From Populus alba (taxonomy: Eukaryota; Streptophyta; Magnoliopsida; Malpighiales; Salicaceae), in the NCBI RefSeq assembly GCF_005239225.2, contig NC_133296.1, positions 16,477,546-16,541,545 on the forward strand: DNA of 64,000 bases, written 5' to 3'. The notes under the pieces are model-generated. The model searched no databases, had not been told where the DNA came from, and worked only from the letters and a program-made list of their open reading frames with translations. The translations under genes and the position numbers were made by a program. Each line of letters begins with the position of its first letter. Position 1 is the stretch's first letter. Of this stretch, positions 43,853-55,212 are shown one piece after another.

Positions 43853-44830
43853 GAAATAGGTCAAAAAAACATGCTATTTATATAGTTGTTGGATATTTAA
43901 ACTCATTTTGGTAAGGGCCAAACCGAGACGCATCACTCACGACCTTGTCAAAATGCATAAACATGTGAGTGAAGAAGATTACAAAAAAGAAAGAAAGAAA
44001 GAGAAGAAACCTCACAACTTGACCACATCAACAATTGTTGTCACCTTATTGAGTCACATTAAAGAACAGTGAAAGTAAACCAAATACGATGCATGATAGT
44101 TGTCATTACCAAATTTTTGACCTTTTTATTTTAATTATTTTATTTTCTAAAAAATGATGAAAAACAAGTAAAAATAAAATAAATGAAGAATGAATTAAAA
44201 TTTGAGTTAAGGGCAATATAATTGAAAGTTTAAAGATTTAATTAAACTCTTGATTAGTTTAATTAATTAAATCAAGGGTTTAATTGGTGAATTGATATAA
44301 TTAAAATTTTGATTATTTTAATTAATAAAATCAAGAGTTTAATTGAAGAATTAATGAGTTTGAGGACTTAATTAAACTTTGATTTAATTAATTAAAGAAA
44401 TCAGGGGTGTAATTGAAGAAATACCAAAGTTTGGAGCTAATTCAAGGAAAATTGCTAGAAAATTAAAGTCCAAGGACCAAATTGAATAGTTTAAAAACTC
44501 AGGACTGTTGTGTAAATGACGCTATAACTCAAGGATTCATTTGAATTTAATCCAAGGGCACAATTATAGATCAATTATTTCCGATTAGGATCCCAATTGT
44601 TAAGTTTAAATTGTTTAGGGACCAAATTGAAAAACAATCATGCCCAAGGACACAATGGCGTTGTTTGGAAGCATTTTCATCGTCTCCTACGTTTGTGTGG
44701 ATGAAGCCGGTTCAACAGGGAAATCTTTTGCAACAAATCCAATCATGGACCACATCTCTTGCCCATGATCTCGTTCGTGGATTCCATAACAGTCTTGCAA
44801 AGGCAGGACTGGTTGAGGGGCAAGCTTCTC

Positions 44831-44838
44831 TATAAAAG
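44831..44838 (+). promoter_or_regulatory. TATA-like element in the LTR-like segment
   Basis: TATAAAAG after CTTCTC, followed by a GA-rich transcribed-type sequence. It fits a retroelement promoter. Confidence 0.45.
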
Positions 44839-45467
44839 GGGTGGAAACAGAGATGAAAAATGGGAGGGAAGCAGGAGGAGCCCAAAAACAGGAGACACAC
44901 AGAAAAACACAGGGGAAAAACAAAGAGATCACAGAGAACGAACGAAATAGAGGTGGGGGAAGTTTTTTTTAGCCACCACACCTACATATATCATCGTCTT
45001 CATTTGTCTCTCAATAACCATAAACGAAAAAAAAAAAAAAAAACCAGAGCAACACAGACCGAAAACCAATAAAACGCAAACCACGAACAGAGCAAAAAAC
45101 CAGACCCAATTTTGAAAGGAGAAGCCAACACTGTACTCTTTTCTTCATCATAAGGACTAAGGGGGCAGGGACAGGTAAAAAACACAGGAACGAAACAGGA
45201 GACACACGGACAAAGAAGGAGGGTCAGAGAGAAAAACAGAGAAGAAACACCCAGAACACATAACAAGAAAAACTAAAGAAAAAGGCTAGCGTACCCCAAC
45301 TTCGCCTTTGTCTTCAGAGAGCAAACACATACAAAAAAAATTAGAGGACCGAAACTAGTAAAGGAAAGCAGAAGGAGAAGCATATGAGAGTAGTGTCGAC
45401 CAGCTAGAGCTTCGTCATCGTCTCCATCACCTTGCAAACCAGGTAAGCGTCTTCTTAAGTTGCATTT

Positions 45468-45505
45468 ACACTATGCAAGTGAATTTTAATTCACTTGCAC
45501 AGTGT
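45468..45505. repeat. 18-bp inverted repeat (hairpin)
   Basis: Arms ACACTATGCAAGTGAATT and its complement AATTCACTTGCACAGTGT flank a TT centre, with one mismatch. Confidence 0.85.
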
Positions 45506-45509
45506 AGTA

Positions 45510-45535
45510 ACATGTGTGCGCTAGCGCACACGTGT
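45510..45535. repeat. 26-bp near-perfect GC-rich palindrome
   Basis: ACATGTGTGCGCTAGC followed by GCACACGTGT. It is symmetrical around CTAG with one mismatched pair and lies four bases from the preceding hairpin. Confidence 0.85.
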
Positions 45536-45589
45536 TGCTTAGCCCAACTGGGCCACTGGCTAGGTAGTCCTTGAATAAAATCCATTATG

Positions 45590-46669
45590 ATGCCAATAAA
45601 AGGAGTTGTGGCTACGGGTAGGGGTTATAAGAGTCAAGAGGACTTTACATTTTTTAGCTTTGTTTTGTTGACAAACTGAGCATTCTCGAACACATTGTCT
45701 TATTAGTTTCTATAGCTTCCTCCAATAGAACACATGTCCTAACTTTTTCGTGGTCACAATGGCTTTTGAATGCCCACCAGTTGCAAAGTTATCATAAAGA
45801 TTGATGAGCTTAGTCTACAGGCTTGAGTCTTGTCCCACTACCACTTTCCCTTTTCGATTAAAAGTGTTTGTTAATCCATGTATAGTCAGGATGTGAGTTG
45901 GCATTCTTGCTCAATTCTATAATTAACTGTTTTAGTTCTAATATGTTTCCCAAGTCTTTTTAATTATCTCCATGATGTTGGTGAAAATTGAATATAGTGT
46001 TAAGGCACTCAACTTTTTACTGGAAATCCTGGAAAGAGCGTTTGCAACAAGGTTATCTTTGCCCTTTTTATATTCGATTTCATAATCAAAACCAAAGAGT
46101 TTAGTTAGCCATACTTGTTGTGCCACATAAGTAGTCTTTTGGTCTAACAAGAATTTGAGACAAATGGTTTGTTTTGATTGGGAATCTTCTTCCCTATAAG
46201 TAATGTTTCCATTTAGTGACAACATAAACAATAACTAGTAACTCTTTTTTATATGTGGCCCTAGAACTTTGCTTATAAAAGCAAGTGGATGTCCTTCTTA
46301 CATTAAGACTGCTCCTATACCTACCCCTAAGGCATCTGTCTCCACAACAGACTTCTTGTCAAAGTTGGGGAGTGTCAGCACATGATGTTTAGACAATGTG
46401 TTTTTGAGTTGATTGAATGAAACGGTAATAGAGTTTGTCCAGTCGAATGAGTCCTTCTTTAATAACTAAGTAAGGGGTATGCAAATTTCACCATATCCTT
46501 TCACAAACTTCTTATAGTAACCAGTCAATCCTAAAAGCCCCCTAAACTGCTTAATGTTTGTAGGTATAGGCCAATTCATCATGACTTCAAACTTATGTCT
46601 GAAAAATATTATCGAATTTACTCGGTTAAATAATGAACATGATGTACTATTTAGTCTTGTGTAAACCAA
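45590..46669 (-). pseudogene. Ty3/gypsy pol fragment, copy A
   Basis: Read on the minus strand, RT end motifs [20 protein letters not shown] and KFVKGYGEI (46590-46466) are followed by the RNase H block with KFLLDQKTTYV and FDYEIEYKKGKDNLVANALSR (46231-45938), and then a decayed integrase zinc-finger region (45930-45590) with stops. No gag, protease or RT catalytic core is present. Confidence 0.85.
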
Positions 46670-47039
46670 GACAATAATACTCGCATAGTTCTCTACCTAA
46701 AGATTTTCTTTGGTTCTCACTGTTGTGTTTATTTTGACCATGAACAACTCTCGGATTCGTGAGTGCTTTAAAGAATTTATCATTTATCGAAATTTTTAAA
46801 ACAAAAGCCACATTCCCATATATGTGATCTTTTATTAAAATACTCTACTATACTTCACTTGGTGTACCAAGATATGAAAATCATTAAGAGCTCAACTCAT
46901 CATTTATCATGTTTTAACTAACACTTATTTCATTATACAAATGAATAGAAAATAATAATTTCATAGTGCTATCGAGAATGTTATATGACTTAGTTTTTCA
47001 TTTGAGCCTAGATCTTGAGATATTCAATCAACTAGGTAT

Positions 47040-47160
47040 AATTACCTAGATGAATTATACATAAGCTCTATCGACAAACTTTTAGTTAACGGATTCGTAA
47101 TATTTTTCTTTGACTTTATATAATCAATGAAAATAATTTCATTTAAGAGTATTTACTTAA
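47040..47160 (-). pseudogene. copia RNase H C-terminus, copy A
   Basis: The minus strand encodes IDYIKSKKNITNPLTKSL followed by SIELMYNSSR, the typical end of plant copia RNase H (IDYVKSK-NI-DPLTKGL). It is short but distinctive. Confidence 0.75.
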
Positions 47161-47887
47161 TGATATTATGTTTATAACATATATATCTAGACTTTCCATT
47201 ATACATATTATTATTATTATACCTAATCTTCTCATTATACATATTATTTTGTGTCATTCCAATTATTAACTATCACAATGAACATAAATAGTTAGCAATA
47301 GTTTTGACCAATATAAAATATCTTCTACAAAATTTTAAATCTATTTAGCTTTCTCAAGCTTTATCAAGAGCAATAAATTTCAATTTCAGCATGGATGTAA
47401 CAATACATTTTTGTTTAGAGAATTTTTATAACACAATCACTCCACCACGTATAAAAACATATTCACTTAGTATTGAATATCCAAGTAACATTATGATACC
47501 CTTCTAGTACTACTAGATAATCAGCATAGTATAAAATTCAAATGTATTTCGAATATAATATATACCTCAAATACTCAAGTATCCTTTTTCATCACCACCT
47601 TGATTTAAATGTATTTTGAATAAAAAAAAAATATAAAACTCAAATATTTCTTAAGAATATTAACTTATACTCTGGATTTAAGATGAAAACTAAAAAAAAA
47701 AAAACTAAAATATAAAATGAGAAAAAAATACACAATTTAAAAAATTCTTAAATTAAACTCTTCCTTCATCCATTAATAGCACCCTTTTTATAATAAATTT
47801 TGAAGTTAAAAAACTAATAAAAATTAATTCTTATAATTATCAATCTTAAATAAAAAATAATATCTACAAAAACAAAATCCATTATGA

Positions 47888-48984
47888 TGTCAATAAAAGG
47901 AGTTGTGGCTACGGGTAGGGGCTATAAGAGTCCAGGGGACTTTATATTTTTTAGCTTTGTTTTGTTGATAAACTGAGCATTCTTGAACATACTGTCTTAC
48001 TAGTTTCTATAGCTTCCTCCAATAGAACACTTGCCCTAACCTTTTCGCGGTCACAATGGCTTTTGAATGCCCACCAGTTGTAGAGTCATGGTAAAGATTG
48101 ATGAGCTTAGTTTGCAGGCTCGAGTCTTGTCCCGCTGCCACTTTTCTTTTTCGAATAAGAGTGTTGTTAATCTATGTATAGTTAGGATGTGAGTTGGCAT
48201 TCTTGCTCAATTCTATAATTAACTGTTGTAGTTCTAATATGTTTCCCAAGTCTTTTTAATTATCTCCATGATGTTGGTGAAAATTGAATATAGTGTTAGG
48301 GCACTCAACTTTTTACTAGAAATCCTAGAAAGAGCGTTTGCAACAAGGTTATCTTTGCCCTTTCTATATTCGATTTCATAATCAAAACCAAAGAGTTTAG
48401 TTAGCCATACTTGTTGTGCCACATAAGTAGTCTTTTGGTCTAATAAGAATTTGAGACAAGTGGTTTGTTCTGATTGGGAATCTTCTTCCCTATAAGTAAT
48501 GTTTCCATTTAGTGACAACATAGACAATAACTAACAACTTTTTTTTATATGTGGATAAAGCTAGTTGTCGTGGCCCTAGAACTTTGCTTATAAAAGCAAG
48601 TGTATGTCCTTTTTACATTAAGACTGCTCCTATACCTACCCCTAAGGCATCTGTCTCCTCAACAGACTTCTTGTCAAAGTTGGGGAGTGTCAGCACATGA
48701 TGTTTAGACAATGTGTTTTTGAGTTGATTGAATGAAACGGTAATAGAGTTTGTCCAGTCGAATGAGTCCTTTTTTAATAATTAAGTAAGGGGTCTGCAAA
48801 TTTCACCATATCCTTTCACAAACTTCCTATAGTAACCAATCAATCCTAAAAAACCCCTAAGCTGCTTGATGTTTGTAGGTATAGGCCAATTCATCATGAC
48901 TTCAAACTTATGTCTGAAAAATATTATCGAATTTACTCGGTTAAATAATGAACGTGATGTACTATTTAGTCTTGTGTAAACCAA
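47888..48984 (-). pseudogene. Ty3/gypsy pol fragment, copy B
   Basis: The same domains as in copy A: the RT end (48905-48781), RNase H with EIEYRKGKDNLVANALSR (48527-48234), and a decayed integrase start. It differs from copy A at a few residues. Confidence 0.85.
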
Positions 48985-49354
48985 GATAATAATACTAGCA
49001 TAGTTCTCTACCTAAAGATTTTCTTTGGTTCTCACTGTTGTGTTTATTTTGACCCTGAATAACTCTCGAATTCGTGAGTGCTTTAAAGAATTTATCATTT
49101 ATCGAAATTTTTAAAACAAAAGCCACATTCCCATATATGTGATCTTTTATTAAAATACTCTACTTGGTGTACCAAGATATGAAAATCATTAAGAGCTCAA
49201 CTCATCATTTATCATGTTTTAACTAACACTTATTTCATTATACAAATGAATAGAAAAAAATAATTTCATAGTGCTACCAAGAATGTTATATGACTTAGTT
49301 TTTCATTTGAGCCTAGATCTTGAGATATTCAATCAACTAGGTATAATTACCTAG

Positions 49355-49470
49355 ATGAATTATACATAAGCTCTATTGACAAACTTTTAGTTAATGGATT
49401 TGTGATATTTTTCTTTGACTTTACATAGTCAATGAAAATAATTTCATTTAAGAGTATTTACTTAACGATA
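49355..49470 (-). pseudogene. copia RNase H C-terminus, copy B
   Basis: Matches the 47040-47160 remnant base for base apart from a few substitutions. Confidence 0.7.
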
Positions 49471-49510
49471 TTATATTTATAACATATATATCTAGACTTT
49501 CCATTATATA

Positions 49511-49541
<31 letters not shown>

Positions 49542-50253
49542 ACCTAATCTTCTCATTATACATATTATATTGTGCCATTCCAATTATTAACTATCACAAT
49601 AAACATAAATAATTAGCACTAGTTTTAACCAATATAAAATATCTTTTAAGAAATTTTAAATCTATTTAGTTTTCTCTCTACCTTTATTAAGAGCAATAAA
49701 TTTCAATTTCAGCATACATCTAGCAATACATGTTTATTTAGAGGATTTTTATAATACAATCACTCCACCACATATAAAAACATATTCACTTATAGATTTT
49801 AAATTCTTAGTATTGAATGTCCAAGTAAAAACATATTCGCTTATAAATTTTAAATTCTTAGTATTGAATATCCAAGTAACATTATGATACTCTTCTAGTA
49901 CTACTAGATGCTCACTCAAATATATTTCGAATCTAATATATACCTCAAATACTCAACTATCCTTTTTCATCAACACCTTAATTTAAATTTAAATGTATTT
50001 TGAATAAAAAAAAATATAAAACTCAAATATTTTTTAACAATATTAACTTATACTTTAGATTTAAGATGAAAAAAATAAAATAAAAACTAAAATGAAAAAA
50101 AATACACAATTTTAAAAATTCTTAAATTAAACTCTTCCTTCATCCCTTTAATAGCACCCTTTTTATAATAAATTTTAAAGTTAAAAAACTAATAAAAATT
50201 AATTCTTATAATTATCAATCTTAAATAAAAAATAATATCTAAAAAAACAAAAT

Positions 50254-50754
50254 TCTTTTGAGTAAAAAAGCCAAAAAAACAATTAAAATTTATTTATCAT
50301 TCACTCATAATTACTACAATCACCGAGTTCAACTAATTTCTTAATTTGTTTCTATATATAGAAGGAGATCCATTTGGACATAGGGAGAAGGCTATTAGCA
50401 TGCGGAATATTTAGAAACTACATGAAATGTCTCATGCAGACTGCTAAACCTTTCTTCATGAAAGGCATTGATCATGCGCATCATGAAGCATATCCATCCA
50501 AGGTTCAATAACAAAGTTCTAAGCAACATCACAGTGCTTCTTATTGACCTGGTAAGCAGGTTCAAAGAAAGAAAGAAACCTAGCAGTCTGCATGCTGTTA
50601 TTTTCACATCAGAGTAGGCTGATGTGGAAATGCCGAAAATCATAAACAGGCGATACAAACAAACCATATTTACAGGCTCTTCTACACTTGCTGTCTTCCA
50701 AGAGCAGGTGCATTAGCAGCACCCTGTTATGTTTGTCATCATCATCATCTAGTC
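50254..50754. other. Spacer and CBSX3 3' region
   Basis: AT-rich to about 50350, then unique sequence that is probably the CBSX3 3' UTR. No other gene. Confidence 0.45.
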
Positions 50755-53105
50755 TCAGTAACCTCCTTGTATGTAAGCATTCAGGCGGTCCAGCTCCTCC
50801 CGGTGCTCACTCACCACAGCACGGACAACATCTCCAATTGATACCATGCCAATCATTTCCTTATCATCAATCACAGGAATGTGCCTGATGCGTTTATCTG
50901 CCAGCCATTAGAGGTTCCAAGCTTTATACCATCTTTTATTTGAGAAAGTGATCAATAAACTAGCAAAGGGAAACATCCCCCACTTAGCAGTGTGTGTAAT
51001 ACCTGTCATCAATTGCATAGCCTTCAGAACTTTGGTATCTGGCGTGACAGTGATGAGCTTGTTCTGCAGCCGCCAAGCATGATTAAGCAACATGCTAACA
51101 ACTTAATACAACCAACTTATGCACTTCTAAAGTAATGGCATTATACCTCTTCAGTCATGATGTCCCCAACCTTGGTTGACTTGGATGATCTTCCCTGCAC
51201 AATGATCTTCCGCAGATAGTCTGGAAGTTTTCAGCAAACAGAATTAATTTCAGTTGTCTAGTGGTGCTACCTGTAGCACCATTAAAATTACATTGGGAAA
51301 TGTAAAATGCAGGTGAAAGAGAAACTGGATTTAAAATACAGTTCTCTTTAAAACAAAGACTGGTGTCAGTTTAAAATACAGTTAATTTTCAGATTAGTGT
51401 TTGTTTAAATAATAAAGAAAAGAAAAGAATGGTAATGAACTGTCAGAATTGTCTATGGACAATTCGAAACAGGATTACATACACGGAAGAACTCTTGGCT
51501 TTTCAGAAAACTCTTCCTTTCATTTTTCTCTTATAAAAAAAACCATTATATTTGTCTGCACATATTTCCATTCAGAATTACGTTTACAAATTTTTTATTC
51601 GCTGTTTTACTCTAGTTAGTTAGTGATATTGTGATATCAAGGGTAAGTGATTGAATAGGCTTGGGAAACATATTGCAATCAAGTTGCAAGCACTAAAAGG
51701 CGGATAATAAATCGTTTTTAAAACCAAAGAATTGATCATTGTTTCAATCTACATCTTCAAGTTCACATTCTGTAAACAAATTCTTAAGCTGAATTCTTTT
51801 ATATGTTAGACTCAATATATTTATGTACGTGTAAGGAACCACATCAATTATTGGGGTGATTTACAGGAAATTGGTGGCAAACCAAGGGAGTCTTACATTC
51901 TCCACTATGCTATTCAGATGCCATCATGAAAATTTTCATATACCAGGAAAAAATAAGAGCCAAGTGGTTCCCTGATTCCATTCAGTGGTTCCTGACAGCT
52001 ACAGGTAAAGATGCTTAGAATGGTTCTAAAGACAGCCAGGATAGCCCAACTAATCTCCTAGGCCAATGTGTACACACACAGACATGCACAAAAGCATCAG
52101 AAATCCAACGATGAATGATTTCTTGAAATCAAATAGGAGAGCAAGTTGTCTATGCAACTGTCTTAAAAATAATGAAATAAATGTCTCTTTTCACGAGAAA
52201 GCACAATAATGCGACATATAAGCTGCAGGGCTTACTGGTGGAACGCTAAGATGGGCTTTATGTCCTGCAGCCCTAAGGAATTTCTTTCCAATGTGGGAAT
52301 CCACATGTACAACTAACTTAAGAAGGTGTTACAACTTCCACATAAGTGCAGTGAGGGAAAAGAAAAGGAAAAACAAAAGTTGAAATGTCAAAAAAATACG
52401 TAAATAATCTAACAAATTGTGATTAAAACTACTAGAACATTTAGTACTAAATTCATGGTGCATGTTAGACAATAAAATTAAACCCAACTAGAAAAGAAGA
52501 AAATGGAAAGGAAGAGATGTTATAATTTCCAAGGGAAATGGAACAGATGTTATAATTTCCCACTGCCTTAAAAAAAGTGTTTCATGTACATGCAAACCTT
52601 AATCCATAAGCTTTTTTAATACAATATGAACTTTTGAAATACCTCTCTCTGTGATGATTCCTGCAATTGATTTCTGCTCTCCAGGTTTGACAACAACCAA
52701 GGCTCCAACGTTGTGCTGTGTCATCTGGAGAGAAATGCTTTATTAGCCCAAATGCTAAAGAAAAGTGGAATACGCTTGTAATAAGTTTTTCAATCAACTA
52801 ATGATAACGACAAGCACAATAGCTAATACAGAAGTGAAGATGCTTACCGACTTGACAGCATCATAAACAGTGTCATCCGTAGTGCACCAAAGCCACGAGC
52901 CATCTGCACCTTTACCTTTCTTTTTGAGGATGTCAGCAATTCTGGTGCTCTCAAAGCCATGCTCTTCTATACGAGCAGATGAGACTGATTCAAAACGAGA
53001 AAACACAATGGGCCGCAAAAGTGGACTCAAAACACGGACATGTTGCAAGAGTGAATCTTTGACAACATTTCCATGGGTTAAACATGTACGAAGTGCCCCT
53101 TGCAT
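50755..53105 (-). CDS. CBSX3: CBS-domain pair protein CBSX3, mitochondrial
   Basis: A two-CBS-domain adenosine-nucleotide sensor; Arabidopsis CBSX3 acts in mitochondria on the thioredoxin system (family knowledge). Five coding exons, 53105-52848, 52724-52643, 51220-51147, 51063-51003 and 50897-50755, give 205 residues, as in Arabidopsis (206). The first ~60 residues are a presequence (MQGALRTCL..., basic, Ser-rich). CBS1 spans ADILKKKG to ADGSWLW, DDTVYDAVKS, MTQHNVGALVVVKPGEQKSIAGIITERDYLRKIIVQG. CBS2 spans VGDIMTEENKLITVTPDT, LKAMQLMTDKRIRHIPVID and MIGMVSIGDVVRAVV, and the protein ends AYIQGGY. The ATG at 53105 opens the known presequence. A 5' UTR intron (53115-53976) lies upstream. Confidence 0.95.
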
Positions 53106-53114
53106 TTTTTTATC

Positions 53115-53520
53115 CTGTGTAAAAGACAAAGAGGTTATAGATGTTAGGCTTAAGGATTTTGAAACAAACAAGGAACGTAGCTCCCATATCCAGTACAAAT
53201 ATGCTGCTGTAAAATAATTATATGTAAAGAAGAGTAGTAGTGTGGCCGGTTAGGAAAACTTGAAATAGTTGACACAGGTGAGAAAACTGTAAAGATCTCA
53301 AGTAAATTTTAATGCAGATGGGTATATATAAAAGGTGAAAAGGGAAGGAAACGGAAGCACACATATGTATGCATGTCTAGTTAAAGAGATCGACTAAGTT
53401 ATTGCATCCAGTTTATATAGCGAATTAAAGCAGTAGGTGATTGCCAATCACGACTTCAGACGATTATCAGGAAAAGTAAGAGTGAGAGACGGAGGATTAA
53501 TTATATGTTGCTTTGTATCT

Positions 53521-53563
<43 letters not shown>

Positions 53564-53976
53564 ATCAATCGATAAACGAGCGATTGATTTAACAAGGGGT
53601 ATACATATGATGCATACCAGTCCTAAACGTGACTTAGATCTAATTATTATTATTATATATCCATGGAAGCGAGAAGCAGCAAAAAATGAATGGATAATTA
53701 AATCAGGGTACTGGGAGTAGCTAAACATGGATATGGATGGACAAAGTAACACAACACTCACTTTGCTTATTGGAAAGATCTGATGGCAAGCTAGCTATCC
53801 AAGTGAGTTTATTTATCAAATTAAAGCAGCAACGGCAGCTAAGAGTAATACTAACTATTACATACAATACAATATACAGCGTTGGTGATGTGATGTGATG
53901 GACGATGATCAATCTGTCATCAAGATAGATCTAAGATATATAGAGATCAGAAACAGAAAGAAAGGTAGAAGGATAC
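53115..53976 (-). other. CBSX3 5' UTR intron with U12-like donor
   Basis: On the minus strand the donor reads CAG/GTATCCTTC and the acceptor TTTTACACAG. GTATCCTT is the U12-type 5' splice consensus. An ATCCTTAAG stretch (53148-53156) resembles the U12 branch site but is about 34 bases from the acceptor. The intron holds the CA microsatellite. Confidence 0.5.
53523..53561. repeat. (CA)n microsatellite
   Basis: About 19 uninterrupted CA units inside the CBSX3 5' UTR intron; likely length-variable. Confidence 0.95.
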
Positions 53977-55092
53977 CTGATAGTGAAAGGCAGAGAGAGA
54001 GCGAGAGTTTGATTCTCCGAGTGAAGAGGAGGAGAAGGATGAGGAGGAGGAGGAGGAGGAGGTTAGCAGGTAGCAGCAGCAGAGCTAGCAATTGGCCCAC
54101 CAGTACGAGTACTAGTTGAGACTTGAGATAAACTTCACCACTTTATAAAATAATATAATATAATATAATATTAGTAGCAGTACAAATATTGTATTTGTTG
54201 GATAAAGATATGGATAGATACAAAGCACTAGCTAGGTAGCGGCTCCAAATCATAGAAAACAACCGCGTCCTGTGGGAAACTTATCTAGTCACACTCACTT
54301 GATTCTTCTCCCTCCTCCTCCTCTCGATCATCGTAATCGATGGAGGAGAGGACACGTGCTCTCTTTCTGTACTGTCTGTCTGTTGCTAATTGCAGTAGCA
54401 GCAAGCACAAGCAGCAGTGCTACCACAGTAATCGTTAATGCTTTTGAGTGGAATCTCCTTTTCACCGTTGATATAAAATATGGGCCCAATCTCCACTATT
54501 GGGCCCTTTTGTTATTATTATTAGAAAAACTGACCCAATTTAATTTAATTACTCCTATTTATTTATTTGGAACAGAACAGGAAGGAATTCAAGGAGAAAG
54601 CACGCAGTGGCATTGGGTGTTTTTGCAGCTGCAGTGAACTAACGAAGCTTGAGCCAGAAGGAGAAGGAGAAGGAGAGTAGCAGAGCAGGTAAATCTGTTT
54701 CTCCTTTCCATGCTGCTATGTAAATAGTTGAATTCAATTTGATTATTATGTGATTAACCATCCACAAACTGTTCGGACTCCATATATTCTGCTGTGCTAA
54801 TTTCTTGCTTTTATTTTATGATGAAAGAGTATTGCTTCTACTCTTTTTTCACTAATAATAACAATCAGGCTTTTATTCAATAATAATATGATTCTTTACC
54901 TCAAATAAATTACATGAAGAATTACTTAAGCTAAAATAATAAATGTATGGTGAATGAATGAAGAATGTTATTGATTTATAGATAAATAAATAAAAAGAAC
55001 CCTAATGTTGAAAGTCAGACTTAGTAATTGCAGATTGGTTGTGCCTTTTCAATTGCTCCTTTCCTTGTAATTCGAATGCTAACCGATTTCTG

Positions 55093-55129
<37 letters not shown>

Positions 55130-55212
55130 TATTGTTATTCCTCTTTTCTTTTCACAATGCTAACACTGTTATAATTTTTTTTTTCCTTCAAAATTATGGC
55201 TATGGCAAGGCA
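53977..55212. promoter_or_regulatory. Divergent region of CBSX3 and ALKBH6, with their 5' UTR exons
   Basis: Contains the CBSX3 first non-coding exon (about 54110-53977, minus, with a GGA repeat at 54020-54062) and an AT-rich TATAAAATAATATAA stretch at 54142-54172. The ALKBH6 leader exon ends at a GT donor after 54688, followed by a leader intron with a TTA microsatellite (55096-55126). The two transcripts appear to start within about 300-500 bases of each other. Confidence 0.5.

Larger units (their letters stand above)
43858..45566 (+). repeat. LTR-like transposon segment without coding capacity
   Basis: Non-coding block with an AT-rich first half, in which a 60-70 bp TTAATTAA-rich unit repeats about three times (44230-44425). 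A TATA element follows at 44831, and then a long purine-rich leader (44850-45360). This order resembles the U3-R layout of a large plant LTR, read on the plus strand. No second copy is in the window, so a solo LTR or fragment is an inference. The overlapping purine/pyrimidine frames at 44611-45266 are not genes. Confidence 0.4.
45577..47873 (-). mobile_element. Chimeric retroelement remnant, tandem copy A
   Basis: A 2.3-kb unit in minus orientation. Its low-coordinate half (45577-46600) is a Ty3/gypsy RT-RNase H-integrase fragment; the rest (46600-47873) is the 3' end of a copia element plus an AT-rich LTR-like stretch. The whole unit, with the internal junction, is repeated as copy B directly after it. 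Confidence 0.8.
47874..50253 (-). mobile_element. Chimeric retroelement remnant, tandem copy B
   Basis: A 2.38-kb near-identical copy of 45577-47873 in the same orientation, directly adjacent. It is longer through an extra ~19 bases near 48555, a longer TTA run (about 49508-49540) and an internal ~50-bp duplication (about 49780-49880). Confidence 0.85.

Noticed and set aside
44611..45266. Overlapping frames on both strands in purine-rich DNA
   Set aside because: Low-complexity GA/CT composition keeps many frames open. No domain, start context or splice structure supports a gene.
39193..50253. Retroelement cluster as an integrated plant virus
   Set aside because: Domain order and termini are those of Ty1/copia and Ty3/gypsy retrotransposons. 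No movement, coat or other pararetroviral gene is seen.
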